A DNA stretch of 64,000 nt from assembly GCA_017508245.1 (NCBI GenBank), contig JAFVZI010000014.1, positions 62,001 to 126,000 of the forward strand, given 5' to 3'. Positions 45,775-54,680 of the stretch are shown piece by piece. This DNA is from Helicobacteraceae bacterium (GTDB lineage: Bacteria; Campylobacterota; Campylobacteria; Campylobacterales; Helicobacteraceae). Below the pieces are notes generated by a model. The model had not been told where the DNA came from. It searched no databases and was given only the letters and a program-made list of their open reading frames with translations. Within the stretch, counting starts at the first letter, position 1, and each line of letters starts with the position of its first letter. A program made the translations under genes and the position numbers.

Positions 45775-47121
45775 TTGGATAGTTCGACGAGTCAGTTATT
45801 TATGATTATTTTAGCAATAATCTTTATTGGGTTAAATGGATTTTTCGTATTATCAGAATTTGCAATAGTAAAAGTAAGACGTTCAAAGTTAGAAGAGCTA
45901 GTAAAGAAAAATAAAAATAATGCAAAGCTCGCATTAAAAATAACAAAAAATCTCGATACATATTTAAGTGCCACACAGCTTGGAATAACGCTTTCATCGC
46001 TAGCTTTGGGTTGGATTGGAGAGCCAGCTATTGCTAGAGTTTTAGAAAAGATATTTGCTTCATTTTTTGAAAATAACCAAATCTTGCTTCATTCTATTAG
46101 CTTTATTATCGCTTTTGCAGCCATCACACTATTGCACGTAGTATGTGGGGAATTAATACCAAAGTCAATAGCTATAGCAAAAGCAGAACAAGCTACACTA
46201 TTTGTAGCAAGACCTCTATATATGTTTAGAATCTTATTCCTTCCATTGATTACAATATTTGATTTATTAGCAGGTTTTTTTCTAAAACAAATAGGAATTG
46301 AACCATCAAAAAATAATGAAAATGCACATTCTGATGAAGAAATAAAAATCATTATCGGTGAAAGTTTAAAAGGTGGATATTTAGATTCTATTGAAAGTGA
46401 GATTCTAAAAAATGCTGTTGATTTTAGTGACACAACTGCAAAGGAGATAATGACTCCAAGAAAAGACATAGTGTGTTTATTTGAAAAAAATACATATAAA
46501 GAAAATATGGAGATAATAAAACAAACAAATCATACACGATACCCATATTGCAAAGAAGGGAAAGATAACATAATAGGTATGATACATATTCGTGATTTAT
46601 TGCAAAATACATTGCAACAAACAACACCAAAAGAGAATCTATCGAGCTTGGTAAGAGAGCTTATTATTGTTCCTGAAAATGCATCTATATCAAATATACT
46701 AACAAAAATGAATAAAAAACAAATTCATACAGCATTAGTGGTTGATGAATACGGTGGTACTGCAGGACTCCTTACTATGGAAGATATTATTGAAGAGATA
46801 ATGGGTGATATAATAGATGAACACGATAAAAAAGTTGAAGGCATAGAACAAATCAATGAAAGTGCTTATACAATTGATGGAATGCTTGATATTGATAGCG
46901 TGTCTGAAAAACTAAACTTTAATATACCAGAAGATGTAGAACAAGTAACAGTTGGTGGATATGTTTTTAACCTTTTAGGGAAAGAACCTGTTGTGGGTGA
47001 TAATGTGGTAGATGAAAACTTCATCTTTGAGGTCTTAGAAGTTGATGGAATGAGGATCAAGACAGTCAAAGCAACTAGACTTCAGAATGGTGACAATATA
47101 GAGGATGAAAGCAGTCAATAG
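45775..47121 (+). CDS. CBS-domain and CorC-domain membrane protein (hemolysin C/CNNM-like)
   Basis: The chain is 448 residues. An N-terminal DUF21/CNNM domain has four hydrophobic segments (about 8-165; FFVLSEFAIVKVRRSKLEEL, LGWIGEPAIARVL). Two CBS domains follow at about 215-340 (EIMTPRKDIVCLF; VVDEYGGTAGLLTMEDIIEEIMGDI), and a C-terminal CorC/HlyC domain closes at about 355-440. The family is linked to Mg/Co handling or sodium-coupled magnesium transport; the hemolysin label is historical. The start is TTG at 45775 with AAAGGA upstream. Part of the first CBS region is copied inversely downstream. Confidence 0.92.
   Translation: MDSSTSQLFMIILAIIFIGLNGFFVLSEFAIVKVRRSKLEELVKKNKNNAKLALKITKNLDTYLSATQLGITLSSLALGWIGEPAIARVLEKIFASFFENNQILLHSISFIIAFAAITLLHVVCGELIPKSIAIAKAEQATLFVARPLYMFRILFLPLITIFDLLAGFFLKQIGIEPSKNNENAHSDEEIKIIIGESLKGGYLDSIESEILKNAVDFSDTTAKEIMTPRKDIVCLFEKNTYKENMEIIKQTNHTRYPYCKEGKDNIIGMIHIRDLLQNTLQQTTPKENLSSLVRELIIVPENASISNILTKMNKKQIHTALVVDEYGGTAGLLTMEDIIEEIMGDIIDEHDKKVEGIEQINESAYTIDGMLDIDSVSEKLNFNIPEDVEQVTVGGYVFNLLGKEPVVGDNVVDENFIFEVLEVDGMRIKTVKATRLQNGDNIEDESSQ
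46587..46682 (+). repeat. Source copy of a 96-bp inverted duplication
   Basis: These 96 bases inside the CBS-domain gene (from TATTCGTGATTTATTGC to TGTTCCTGAAAATGC) recur perfectly, in reverse orientation, at 47284-47379. Confidence 0.95.
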
Positions 47122-47125
47122 AGCT

Positions 47126-47145
47126 AAATAATTTTTAAATTATTT
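47126..47145 (+). terminator. AT-only hairpin after the CBS-domain gene
   Basis: AAATAATTT and AAATTATTT form a 9-bp inverted repeat with almost no loop, 5 bp after the stop codon. Made only of A-T pairs, it is at best a weak terminator. Confidence 0.3.
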
Positions 47146-47283
47146 TATGAGTATGATTTACTTATGCTATATTTTAGCAATTGTTACGAACATAAAACCA
47201 CAGGGCATCTATCTAAAATTTGTCGTTATTTTTATTGCATATTTGAAATAAGCTAGGAGTGATTGTAGATTGGGTAGTACCTC

Positions 47284-47379
47284 GCATTTTCAGGAACAAT
47301 AATAAGCTCTCTTACCAAGCTCGATAGATTCTCTTTTGGTGTTGTTTGTTGCAATGTATTTTGCAATAAATCACGAATA
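47284..47379 (-). repeat. Inverted copy of part of the CBS-domain gene
   Basis: This is a perfect 96-bp reverse-complement copy of 46587-46682, about 160 bp downstream of the gene's stop. Homology continues a few bases further after a 2-base gap (TATGATA). It is not part of any open gene. It is flanked by unrelated AT-rich sequence. Confidence 0.95.
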
Positions 47380-47631
47380 TATCATATTGATAAGTTAAGA
47401 GTCGTAAAATAATTCTTTGGATTTTAGTACAAAATTATCCAAAAACATTGAAGATTTGTGCGTAAAAATACCATCCTCTGCGAATTATTGTGGAAATTAG
47501 AATTTATAGAATCATCTCTAATTTCACATATGAAACTCGTAGATTCTTGATAAGATTTGATACAAAGCCCAAGGAATCACTCCCTAAGTTACAGCTTTGT
47601 CATACAACCAAGATAGCAGTTTGAAAAACTA
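47380..47631. other. Gap without a gene before rplS
   Basis: About 250 bp of AT-rich sequence downstream of rplS and beyond the inverted copy. On the minus strand a fragment FAEDGIFTHKSSMFLDNFVLKSKELFYDS looks protein-like but is isolated and unidentified. No RNA gene is recognised. Confidence 0.4.
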
Positions 47632-48003
47632 TTATTTCTTTATATCTTGCTTTCTTAGTTCTTTAATTCTTGCAGCTTTACCTTTTTTATCTCTCAAATA
47701 ATATAATTTTGCCCTTCTTACTCTACCTATTCTTACGACTTCTATACTAGCCAAACTTTCGCTATAAATCGGAAAAATCTTTTCAACACCAACATTATTT
47801 GCACCAATTTTTCGTACTGTAAAGCTTCTATTTAATCCGTGTCCTCTAATTGATATACAAATGCCTTCAAAATATTGGATTCTTGTCTTATCACCCTCTT
47901 TGATTGTGATTCCTATCTTTATAGTATCTCCAGCTTTAAATTGCGGAATCTGTCTGTCTTTGATTTGAGATTGCTCAAACATTTCTATATATCTATTTTG
48001 CAT
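47632..48003 (-). CDS. rplS: 50S ribosomal protein L19
   Basis: L19 sits at the 30S-50S interface. The chain is 123 residues with [33 protein letters not shown] and the C-terminal [21 protein letters not shown] signature. It is the last gene of the conserved order ffh-rpsP-KH-rimM-trmD-rplS. Confidence 0.98.
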   Translation of the reverse strand: MQNRYIEMFEQSQIKDRQIPQFKAGDTIKIGITIKEGDKTRIQYFEGICISIRGHGLNRSFTVRKIGANNVGVEKIFPIYSESLASIEVVRIGRVRRAKLYYLRDKKGKAARIKELRKQDIKK

Positions 48004-48020
48004 TGCTTCCTCTTTTGGAT

Positions 48021-48707
48021 TTATCTCTGATAAATATCAGGACGAAAATACTTAGTCTTGCATAAAGACAACTCATGCTTCAAAACTCTCATTCTACTAT
48101 GATTTCCCTTTGAATACTCTGAAGGTAATTTTAAATTTGATATTTTTTTTGTTTTACTCATTTGTTTTGTAAAAACCGGAGATTCTAAGATTCCATCTTC
48201 AAAACTTTCTCCACGTAAAGATTGAGCATTGCCCAATACAAAATCGATATTCCTAGCAATAGAATCACATAAACACAAAGCTGGTATCTCTCCACCAGTC
48301 AAAATAAAATCGCCGATACAAAACACTTCATCTACAAATTCTTCAATAATCCGCTCATCGATGCCTTCATATCTGCCACAAATAAAAACAATATGCGAAT
48401 ACAGCAAAGCTAATCGTTTTGCATCATTTTGAATAAAATGTTTTGCAACAGGTGTAAGATATATCACGTGAGAATTTTTTGTAATAATAGATTCTAATGC
48501 ACGCGATAAAACATCTGCACACAAAACTAAACCTGCGCCACCACCAACTTGAAAATCATCAACTTTTTTATATTTGTTTAAACTGAAATCTCTAATATTT
48601 ACAATCTCTATTTCAATTATTTTATTTGATATGGCACGCTTTAATATAGAATCTTCAAAATATCCAGAAATAAGATTTGGAAAGAGAGTGAGAAATGTAA
48701 ATTTCAT
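48021..48707 (-). CDS. trmD: tRNA (guanine37-N1)-methyltransferase
   Basis: TrmD makes m1G37 in tRNAs reading codons that start with C (and some with G), preventing frameshifts. The chain is 228 residues. It has the trefoil-knot SPOUT motifs [24 protein letters not shown] at the start, [25 protein letters not shown], and [32 protein letters not shown]. It is between rimM (2-bp gap) and rplS. Confidence 0.97.
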   Translation of the reverse strand: MKFTFLTLFPNLISGYFEDSILKRAISNKIIEIEIVNIRDFSLNKYKKVDDFQVGGGAGLVLCADVLSRALESIITKNSHVIYLTPVAKHFIQNDAKRLALLYSHIVFICGRYEGIDERIIEEFVDEVFCIGDFILTGGEIPALCLCDSIARNIDFVLGNAQSLRGESFEDGILESPVFTKQMSKTKKISNLKLPSEYSKGNHSRMRVLKHELSLCKTKYFRPDIYQR

Positions 48708-48709
48708 TT

Positions 48710-49228
48710 TTATGATGCATAAAGAATTGAAATAGAATCTTTAGTATATATAATCTTTTTATCTAAATCTACATTAGTTATATATCTATCAATATATGGA
48801 ATCATAAAGCTCTTTGGTTTATTAAATTTATTCATATTTGTTCTAACAATTAGATAGTCGATATGCCCTATACGCTCTATATCCTCAACCACACCAAGTA
48901 GCACACCATTATCAATAATATCTAAACCTACAATATCAAACCAAAAAAATTCATCACTATCTAATTTACACATCTTAAATGTAATATCTCTAGTAGTATA
49001 TAATTCATAAGAAGTGAAAGATTTTGCGTCATCGACTGTATTGATTTCTAAAAACTTTACACTATTTTGATGAGGATTAAAACTCTCTAAAGTAAGCAAT
49101 TTATTTTTACACAAAAAAACATTATTTAGCTTAAATATATCAACAAAATCGGTATAAATAATAAGCTTTAAACAACCTTTCAATCCTACGCTTTTACCAC
49201 ATCTGGCTACAAGAATATCAAAATCCAT
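48710..49228 (-). CDS. rimM: Ribosome maturation factor RimM
   Basis: RimM helps assemble the 30S head and binds S19. The chain is 172 residues. The N-terminal RimM domain has VARCGKSVGLKGCLKLIIYTDF and the C-terminal PRC-barrel part has EFFWFDIVGLDIIDNGVLLGVVEDIERIG and SFMIPYIDRYITNVDLDKKIIY. Length and order in the operon are standard. It abuts the KH-domain gene without a gap. Confidence 0.94.
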   Translation of the reverse strand: MDFDILVARCGKSVGLKGCLKLIIYTDFVDIFKLNNVFLCKNKLLTLESFNPHQNSVKFLEINTVDDAKSFTSYELYTTRDITFKMCKLDSDEFFWFDIVGLDIIDNGVLLGVVEDIERIGHIDYLIVRTNMNKFNKPKSFMIPYIDRYITNVDLDKKIIYTKDSISILYAS

Positions 49229-49471
49229 TTATACAGATTCTACTACTATTTTATAGCTTATCCCATCTTTTGCTTTGCAGCCAGATATAAGCGTCTTGAT
49301 AGAACTAATCATTTTCCCATTTCTACCAATAATCCTACCAATATCGGAATCATTTGCATAAATTGTTATATCACAACTATTGTTTTCACTATCAATACTT
49401 TTAGTGACGCTAATATGTTCGGAATGTGATGCTATTTTCTTCACATATGACTTAATAAAATCATCTACCAT
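49229..49471 (-). CDS. KH-domain RNA-binding protein (KhpA-like)
   Basis: This 80-residue single KH domain has the GXXG loop in DIGRIIGRNGKMISSIKTL. It belongs to the YlqC/KhpA group encoded between rpsP and rimM in many bacteria and implicated in RNA binding and ribosome or small-RNA functions. It is 10 bp after rpsP and directly next to rimM. Confidence 0.93.
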   Translation of the reverse strand: MVDDFIKSYVKKIASHSEHISVTKSIDSENNSCDITIYANDSDIGRIIGRNGKMISSIKTLISGCKAKDGISYKIVVESV

Positions 49472-49481
49472 AGAAATTAAA

Positions 49482-49706
49482 CTATTTTGTGATTTCTTTT
49501 ACTCTATCACTCATCTTCGCACCAACGCCAATCCAATAACTTAATCTTTCTTTATCAACATTCTTAAAGTTAGGATTTAAAGGATTGTAATAGCCGATAG
49601 ATTCTATCCAACCACCATCTCTTCTTTTTCTGCTATCAGTTACTACAATTCTATAAAATGGTTTCTTCTTTCTTCCAACTCTGGTAAGTCTTACAACTGT
49701 TGCCAT
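49482..49706 (-). CDS. rpsP: 30S ribosomal protein S16
   Basis: S16 is a small 30S protein needed for late assembly. The chain is 74 residues: [40 protein letters not shown], with the tail [16 protein letters not shown]. Length is normal for the phylum. It follows ffh by 38 bp, preceded by AGGAG. Confidence 0.97.
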   Translation of the reverse strand: MATVVRLTRVGRKKKPFYRIVVTDSRKRRDGGWIESIGYYNPLNPNFKNVDKERLSYWIGVGAKMSDRVKEITK

Positions 49707-49744
49707 AACGCTCCTTTTGTATTAAATTTGAAATGTTATCTTAA

Positions 49745-51076
49745 TTATTGCATTTTGTTAAGATTTGCACCTTTAATCATGCTCATTATATTCTTTACAC
49801 CATTTGGTGATGACATTTGCTTTGCCATCTTTGCTGCTGTCTCAAATTGTTTTAGCGACCGATTAATATCGCTTACATCAAGACCACAACCTTTTGCTAT
49901 ACGTTTTTTCCTACTACCATTTAAAATAGAAGGATTATCTCTTTCTTTTTGTGTCATAGATGAAACCATAGCCTTAATATTTTTGATCTCAACAGAATTA
50001 TCAATATCCACATTTTTTAATGCATCACCCATAGCACCGAGTCCAGGCATCATCGAAATCAATGATTTCATAGAACCCATTTTTTTGATACTCTCTAATT
50101 GTGATAAAAAATCACTAAAAGTGAATTCACCCTTTCTTATTTTTTTTGTTAATCTTTTTGCTTCTTTCTCATCTACAACTGCTGTAGTTTTTTCTATAAA
50201 TCCGGCTACATCTCCAGCACCCATTAATCTGCTAACAATTCTATCTGGTATGAAAATATCCAAATCAGCGATTTTCTCACCACTGCCAATAAATCTAATA
50301 GGAATGTTGATTTGCTTTGCCACAGACAATGCTATACCACCTTTTGCATCGCTATCAAACTTGCTAAGAATAATACCACTAAGTCCAATTTCTTTATTAA
50401 AATTATCAGCACTTCTTATAGCATCTTGACCGCTTAAGCTATCTAACACATAAAATACTTCATCTACTTTAATGCTATTTTTTATATCTTTTAGCTCATT
50501 CATAAGCTCTTCATTAATAGACAATCTTCCTGCTGTATCGATAATAACAACATCATATGCAGAATCTTGAGCATACTTGATAGAATCTTCAGCGACAACC
50601 ACAGGGATACTATTTTCTTTTGTAAAAATATCGACTTCAATTTCATCTGCAAGCTGTTTTAATTGCTCTATTGCAGCTAATCTCTGCAAATCACAGGCGA
50701 CGAGTAAAACTTTTTTGCCTCTTAATTTCAAATAATTTGCCAGCTTTGCACTGCTTGTAGTTTTTCCACTACCCTGCAGACCAACCATAAGCACAACGGT
50801 AGGAGGTTTTTGTGCATATGAAAATCCATAATTACCACTAAATACGCTATCTAATGAAGTAGCAAGAGCTTTTGAAAAAGAATCTTTTCCTATTCCATTT
50901 TTTTTACATTCACTCTCAACTTGAGATACTATTTCTTTTGCAACTTTATGATATACATCATTTTTCAACAATGTTTTTTTTAATTCATCTAAACCACGAT
51001 TAAGAGCTTTTTCATCATCTAAGAATCTAATCTTATTTACAATGCCCTTAAAAGAACTAGTCAATGTATCAAACAA
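49745..51076 (-). CDS. ffh: Signal recognition particle protein Ffh
   Basis: This is the SRP GTPase that binds signal sequences of membrane proteins at the ribosome. The chain is 443 residues. The N domain starts MFDTLTSSFKGIVNKIRF. The G domain has GLQGSGKTTSSAKLA (G1, near 105), VACDLQRLAAIEQL, VIIDTAGR (G3) and SKFDSDAKGG (G4). The methionine-rich M domain ends NGVKNIMSMIKGANLNKMQ. The 4.5S RNA gene is not in this window. It heads the ffh-rpsP-rimM-trmD-rplS operon. Confidence 0.97.
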   Translation of the reverse strand: MFDTLTSSFKGIVNKIRFLDDEKALNRGLDELKKTLLKNDVYHKVAKEIVSQVESECKKNGIGKDSFSKALATSLDSVFSGNYGFSYAQKPPTVVLMVGLQGSGKTTSSAKLANYLKLRGKKVLLVACDLQRLAAIEQLKQLADEIEVDIFTKENSIPVVVAEDSIKYAQDSAYDVVIIDTAGRLSINEELMNELKDIKNSIKVDEVFYVLDSLSGQDAIRSADNFNKEIGLSGIILSKFDSDAKGGIALSVAKQINIPIRFIGSGEKIADLDIFIPDRIVSRLMGAGDVAGFIEKTTAVVDEKEAKRLTKKIRKGEFTFSDFLSQLESIKKMGSMKSLISMMPGLGAMGDALKNVDIDNSVEIKNIKAMVSSMTQKERDNPSILNGSRKKRIAKGCGLDVSDINRSLKQFETAAKMAKQMSSPNGVKNIMSMIKGANLNKMQ

Positions 51077-51208
51077 AATATCACTCCAAAATATAGTAAA
51101 GTCTGTATTCTACAATTATTTTCTAAAATAAACAATATTGAAAAATGCAAATTAAGGTTATTATTATGTAACAAAAATTATTATTAGCGGCTATAAAATC
51201 TTATATTA

Positions 51209-51214
51209 TATAAT
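51209..51214 (+). promoter_or_regulatory. -10 box of the Fur-family gene
   Basis: TATAAT lies 18 bp before the GTG start, within an AT-rich run of overlapping palindromic TTATA/TATAA elements. Autoregulation by the encoded Fur/PerR-like protein is plausible, but no defined box is asserted. Confidence 0.4.
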
Positions 51215-51231
51215 CATTTAGGAGATTGGTA

Positions 51232-51645
51232 GTGAGTAAAGCTATTTTTGCAGAAATATTGAAAGAAAAAAAGTTAAAAATAACTCCACAAAGAATAGCT
51301 ATTTTAGAAGAATTAGAAAAAAATGGGCACTCAAGCGTTGATGATATATTCAATGGCATTAAACTTAAAGTGCCATCTGTTTCGCTTGCTACAGTGTATA
51401 AAAATATTCTAGCATTACAAAGTGTAGATATATTAAAGAGTGTCAAGACACCAACACATAAACAAAAATATGAAATCAATGTAAAACCGCATGTACATTT
51501 ATTTTGTAAGATATGCGAGAATCTAGAGGATTTCGTAATAAATACCCAAGATTTTCAAGAATATTGCAAGAAAGAAAGTGGCTATTATTGCATAGAGGAA
51601 GCGTCCGTATTACTAACAGGAGTATGTAGAAATTGTGCAAAATAG
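51232..51645 (+). CDS. Fur-family metalloregulator, PerR-like
   Basis: The chain is 137 residues from GTG 51232, which has GGAG seven bases upstream; the TTG at 51226 would overlap the ribosome-binding site. The winged helix (ITPQRIAILEELEKNGHSSVDDI; VPSVSLATVYKNILAL) is followed by the metal sites. Regulatory ligands correspond to His33, Glu81, His87, His89 and Asp100. Structural zinc is held by Cys92-Cys95 and Cys132-Cys135. Asp (not Glu) at position 100 equals the Asp104 that makes B. subtilis PerR peroxide-sensitive, so a peroxide regulator is more likely than an iron-sensing Fur. It is convergent with the secretion operon. Confidence 0.85.
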   Translation: MSKAIFAEILKEKKLKITPQRIAILEELEKNGHSSVDDIFNGIKLKVPSVSLATVYKNILALQSVDILKSVKTPTHKQKYEINVKPHVHLFCKICENLEDFVINTQDFQEYCKKESGYYCIEEASVLLTGVCRNCAK

Positions 51646-51662
51646 TATGGATTGAATAAATA

Positions 51663-51692
51663 TTTATTATTAGTATTTTTACTAATAATAAA
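51663..51692. terminator. Bidirectional terminator hairpin
   Basis: A perfect 13-bp stem (TTTATTATTAGTA with TACTAATAATAAA) around a 4-base T loop fills the gap between the convergent Fur-family gene and the GspF-like gene. It ends one base before the latter's stop codon. T tracts outside the stem are poor, but the stem itself is AU-rich on both strands. Confidence 0.65.
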
Positions 51693-51693
51693 A

Positions 51694-52923
51694 TTATGCC
51701 CCACCTTTTGCAGCAGCTCCCAATCCCCACATCGGCAAAAAGATTCCAAGTGCAAGCAACAATACCAAACACGCAATAAAGAAGGTCATAATAGGCTCTA
51801 TGTATGCAGATAAGTTATCAATAATGTAGTCATATTTAATTTTGTAATATTCAGCCACAGAAGCAAGCATTTTATCTAATTCACCAGATTGCTCACCTGT
51901 ATTTACCATTTGCAAAGTCATAGGCTCAAAATATCCTGTCTCAATAAAAGCTTCTGTAAGTGTTATACCACGTTTAATGCTAGAATCAACAAGCATAAAC
52001 TTATTTTTCATATAGTCATTCTCGAGCAATAATGCAGAAGATTCTAGCCCTTCTTCCAAAGATATACCAGCTTTCAAAAGAAGTGATAGCGTTGTTACAT
52101 ACTGATTCATATTGGCTAGAAAGACAATATTACCTATTAATTTCACCTTTAATATATATTGGTCAAATTTAAACTTAAATGATGTGCTATTTCTATATCT
52201 ATTTCTTATTAACATAATCGACACAAATATACCTATACCAACTAATAAGCCATAATTAGTCATCACTTCTTCTATTCCTATTAGTATTCTTGTTGGCAAT
52301 GGCAAATTTGCACCAAGTTCAGCAAATATACTTTTGAATTGAGGAATAACAAGCAAAATAAGGGCAACGAACGCTATTGCCATAGCAGATATTACTATGA
52401 TTGGATAACGCATAGCCTTTTTAAACTTTGCTCTATTATCTCTTAGTTCTTCCAGACTCTTAACAAGCATCGCTAAAGATTCTGCTAAGTTACCTGTTTT
52501 CTCACCCAAAGAAATCATAGAAATCGTAAGTCCACCAACGATTTTTTTATGATCCATAAAAGATTCTGTGAGCGTCCTACCACTATTCACACCATTTAAT
52601 ACCGTATCAAAAACAACTACAAGCCTTTCGTTTGATGTATATTTTATTAAATCTTCCAATGTAGTGTGAATTGATATACCTGAATTTAGCATAAAAGACA
52701 TTTGTTTAAACGCAGCAATCAAATCATCGTACTTAATCTTTTTATCTTTTGTTAAATCATTATAGAATTTTAAATAAAATGGTGGGTCAGCCTCCACCGC
52801 AGATATTGGCTTAATCTTATGCTTTGTTCTAGCAACATCAAAAGCCATCTCCGGAGTTGTTGCCCTAACAACAATATCAACTTTTCTACCATTTTTTCGT
52901 GATGATACTTTATAAAACTTCAT
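51694..52923 (-). CDS. GspF/PilC-type inner-membrane platform protein (CtsF-like)
   Basis: The chain is 409 residues. Two T2SS-F repeat domains (about 65-190 and 270-395) are separated by transmembrane segments (near 170-195, 220-240) with a third at the C-terminus (ACLVLLLALGIFLPMWGLG). Typical text is FKQMSFMLNSGISIHTTLEDL and ISLGEKTGNLAESL in repeat 1, with MVNTGEQSGELDKMLASVAEYY in repeat 2. It is the platform around which the ATPase drives pseudopilin assembly. It overlaps the ATPase gene by 4 bp. In C. jejuni the homologous CtsF is needed for natural transformation. Confidence 0.92.
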   Translation of the reverse strand: MKFYKVSSRKNGRKVDIVVRATTPEMAFDVARTKHKIKPISAVEADPPFYLKFYNDLTKDKKIKYDDLIAAFKQMSFMLNSGISIHTTLEDLIKYTSNERLVVVFDTVLNGVNSGRTLTESFMDHKKIVGGLTISMISLGEKTGNLAESLAMLVKSLEELRDNRAKFKKAMRYPIIVISAMAIAFVALILLVIPQFKSIFAELGANLPLPTRILIGIEEVMTNYGLLVGIGIFVSIMLIRNRYRNSTSFKFKFDQYILKVKLIGNIVFLANMNQYVTTLSLLLKAGISLEEGLESSALLLENDYMKNKFMLVDSSIKRGITLTEAFIETGYFEPMTLQMVNTGEQSGELDKMLASVAEYYKIKYDYIIDNLSAYIEPIMTFFIACLVLLLALGIFLPMWGLGAAAKGGA

Positions 52924-54680
52924 AATTTTGCCACCCTATAAACTTCATCTAGACTTGTTCTGCCTTCTAATGCTTTTAATAATGCATCCTCAAACATAGT
53001 AACAAATCCATCTTTTCTTGCTTCTGCTAATAATTCATCTTTTGTAGCATTTGCAGAAATCAATCTTCTCATACCTTCTGTCCCAAGTATAACCTCAGAT
53101 ACAACCTCACGACCTACATAACCTTGCATACCACAATTACCACAACCATGAGATTTATAAAAATGATAATCTTCTGGTAGTAAATTTCTAATTTGTGCTA
53201 ACATCTTTTCTGGTGGTTCTACTTCATATATACAATTAGGACAAAGTTTTCTTACTAATCTTTGCGCTTGAAATCCACATATAGTAGAACCAATAAAAAA
53301 GCTCTCAACACCCATATCAAGAAGCCTTGCAACACCACTAATAGCATCATTAGTATGCAGTGTGGCAAGCACAAGATGCCCTGTAAGAGCAGCTTGAAGA
53401 GCAATTTGCAATGTTTCTTTGTCACGAATCTCACCTATCATTATGATATCTGGATCCTGTCTAAGTATAGATCTAAGACCAGCTGCAAATGTCATACCCG
53501 CACGTTCATTAACCATAACTTGCTGTATGAGATCCATTTGGTATTCTACTGGATCCTCAACGGTAATGATTTTATGAGTAACATTTTTTATAGCATTTAG
53601 TGCCGCATAAAGTGTTGTAGTTTTACCACTACCAGTTGGTCCGGTAACCAAAACAATACCATTTGGCTGCCTGATAGCTTCATTGAATCTATTATAATTT
53701 AGCTCTGATATACCTAAATCTTCTAGTTTAACAAGAACCTTACTTTTATCCAGAATCCTTATAACTATGCTTTCACCAGTAATAATAGGGAGTGTAGAAA
53801 TACGAAAATCATAAGGCTTGCCCATAATTGTATCACTATATCTACCATCCTGAGGCTTTCTACGCTCTGCAATATCCAAATTAGCCATTAGTTTCATTCT
53901 TGAGCTAAGAGGCGCAAATATATCCTTATCAAATTTAAACGCCTCTCTCATAACACCATCCACACGATTCCTAACAATAGCAGACGTCTCTGTAGCCTCT
54001 ATATGAATATCGCTTGATTTTTGTTTAACTGCAGTCTCAAAAATAACATTTATAAGCTTGGTGATAGCAGATTTATTAGCATCATCATCTGCTACTATCA
54101 CACCTGTAACACCACTCATTTCCTCTCTAATATTCTGTACAAGCACTTTAACACTGTCATTTAACGATAATCTAATAACAATAGCTACGATTTGCTCTTT
54201 TTTAGCTATACAAAAAGCAATCTTTTTTCCACGGATAGATCTACTAAGAGCTTCTTTTGCTTGAATATCAAAAGGATCTGCTAATACAACCTTTATAGTA
54301 TCACCTTCTTGAGCAAAAGGAAAGGATGTATATCTCTCAATAATTGAAAATGGAACATTATCAGCAATAGCTGGATTAAATTCATACGTATCTAAATCAA
54401 CATATTCCATATTTATCATTTTGGATAACAACATAAGAATATTTTCTTCACTATTTGGAAAATCTTCTAAAATTGACAGTAGATTTAATTCCCCTCTTTT
54501 ACATAGCTCAACAAAAAACCCTAATAATTTAGATTCTTCTAAATAGCCCAAATCAACAAGAACACGAACTATCTTCTTGCGTCTTACTTGTTTTCTTTGC
54601 TCTTCAAGAGCTTTTTCTAGCTGGGCATTAGTAATTAACCCAGCAGAAATAAGCCTATCACCTATTCTAACCTTAGCCAC
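52920..54680 (-). CDS. GspE/PulE-type assembly ATPase (CtsE-like)
   Basis: This 586-residue hexameric ATPase powers pseudopilus or pilus assembly. An N-terminal MshEN-like domain (RIGDRLISAGLITNAQLEKALEEQ) is followed by the ATPase core. That core has Walker A VTGPTGSGKTTTLYAALN, Asp box ITVEDPVEYQMD, Walker B RQDPDIIMIGEIRDKET and His box LATLHTNDA. A four-Cys zinc module CPNC...CGNCGMQGY is near the C-terminus. The zinc module marks extension (GspE/PilB-type) and not retraction ATPases. It overlaps both neighbours by one to four bases. Confidence 0.95.
   Translation of the reverse strand: MAKVRIGDRLISAGLITNAQLEKALEEQRKQVRRKKIVRVLVDLGYLEESKLLGFFVELCKRGELNLLSILEDFPNSEENILMLLSKMINMEYVDLDTYEFNPAIADNVPFSIIERYTSFPFAQEGDTIKVVLADPFDIQAKEALSRSIRGKKIAFCIAKKEQIVAIVIRLSLNDSVKVLVQNIREEMSGVTGVIVADDDANKSAITKLINVIFETAVKQKSSDIHIEATETSAIVRNRVDGVMREAFKFDKDIFAPLSSRMKLMANLDIAERRKPQDGRYSDTIMGKPYDFRISTLPIITGESIVIRILDKSKVLVKLEDLGISELNYNRFNEAIRQPNGIVLVTGPTGSGKTTTLYAALNAIKNVTHKIITVEDPVEYQMDLIQQVMVNERAGMTFAAGLRSILRQDPDIIMIGEIRDKETLQIALQAALTGHLVLATLHTNDAISGVARLLDMGVESFFIGSTICGFQAQRLVRKLCPNCIYEVEPPEKMLAQIRNLLPEDYHFYKSHGCGNCGMQGYVGREVVSEVILGTEGMRRLISANATKDELLAEARKDGFVTMFEDALLKALEGRTSLDEVYRVAKL

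Noticed and set aside
49728-50429. A 233-codon open frame antisense to ffh
   Set aside because: It lies entirely opposite the strongly conserved Ffh gene, has a composition expected for the reverse strand of an AT-rich gene, and shows no own ribosome-binding site or family motif.
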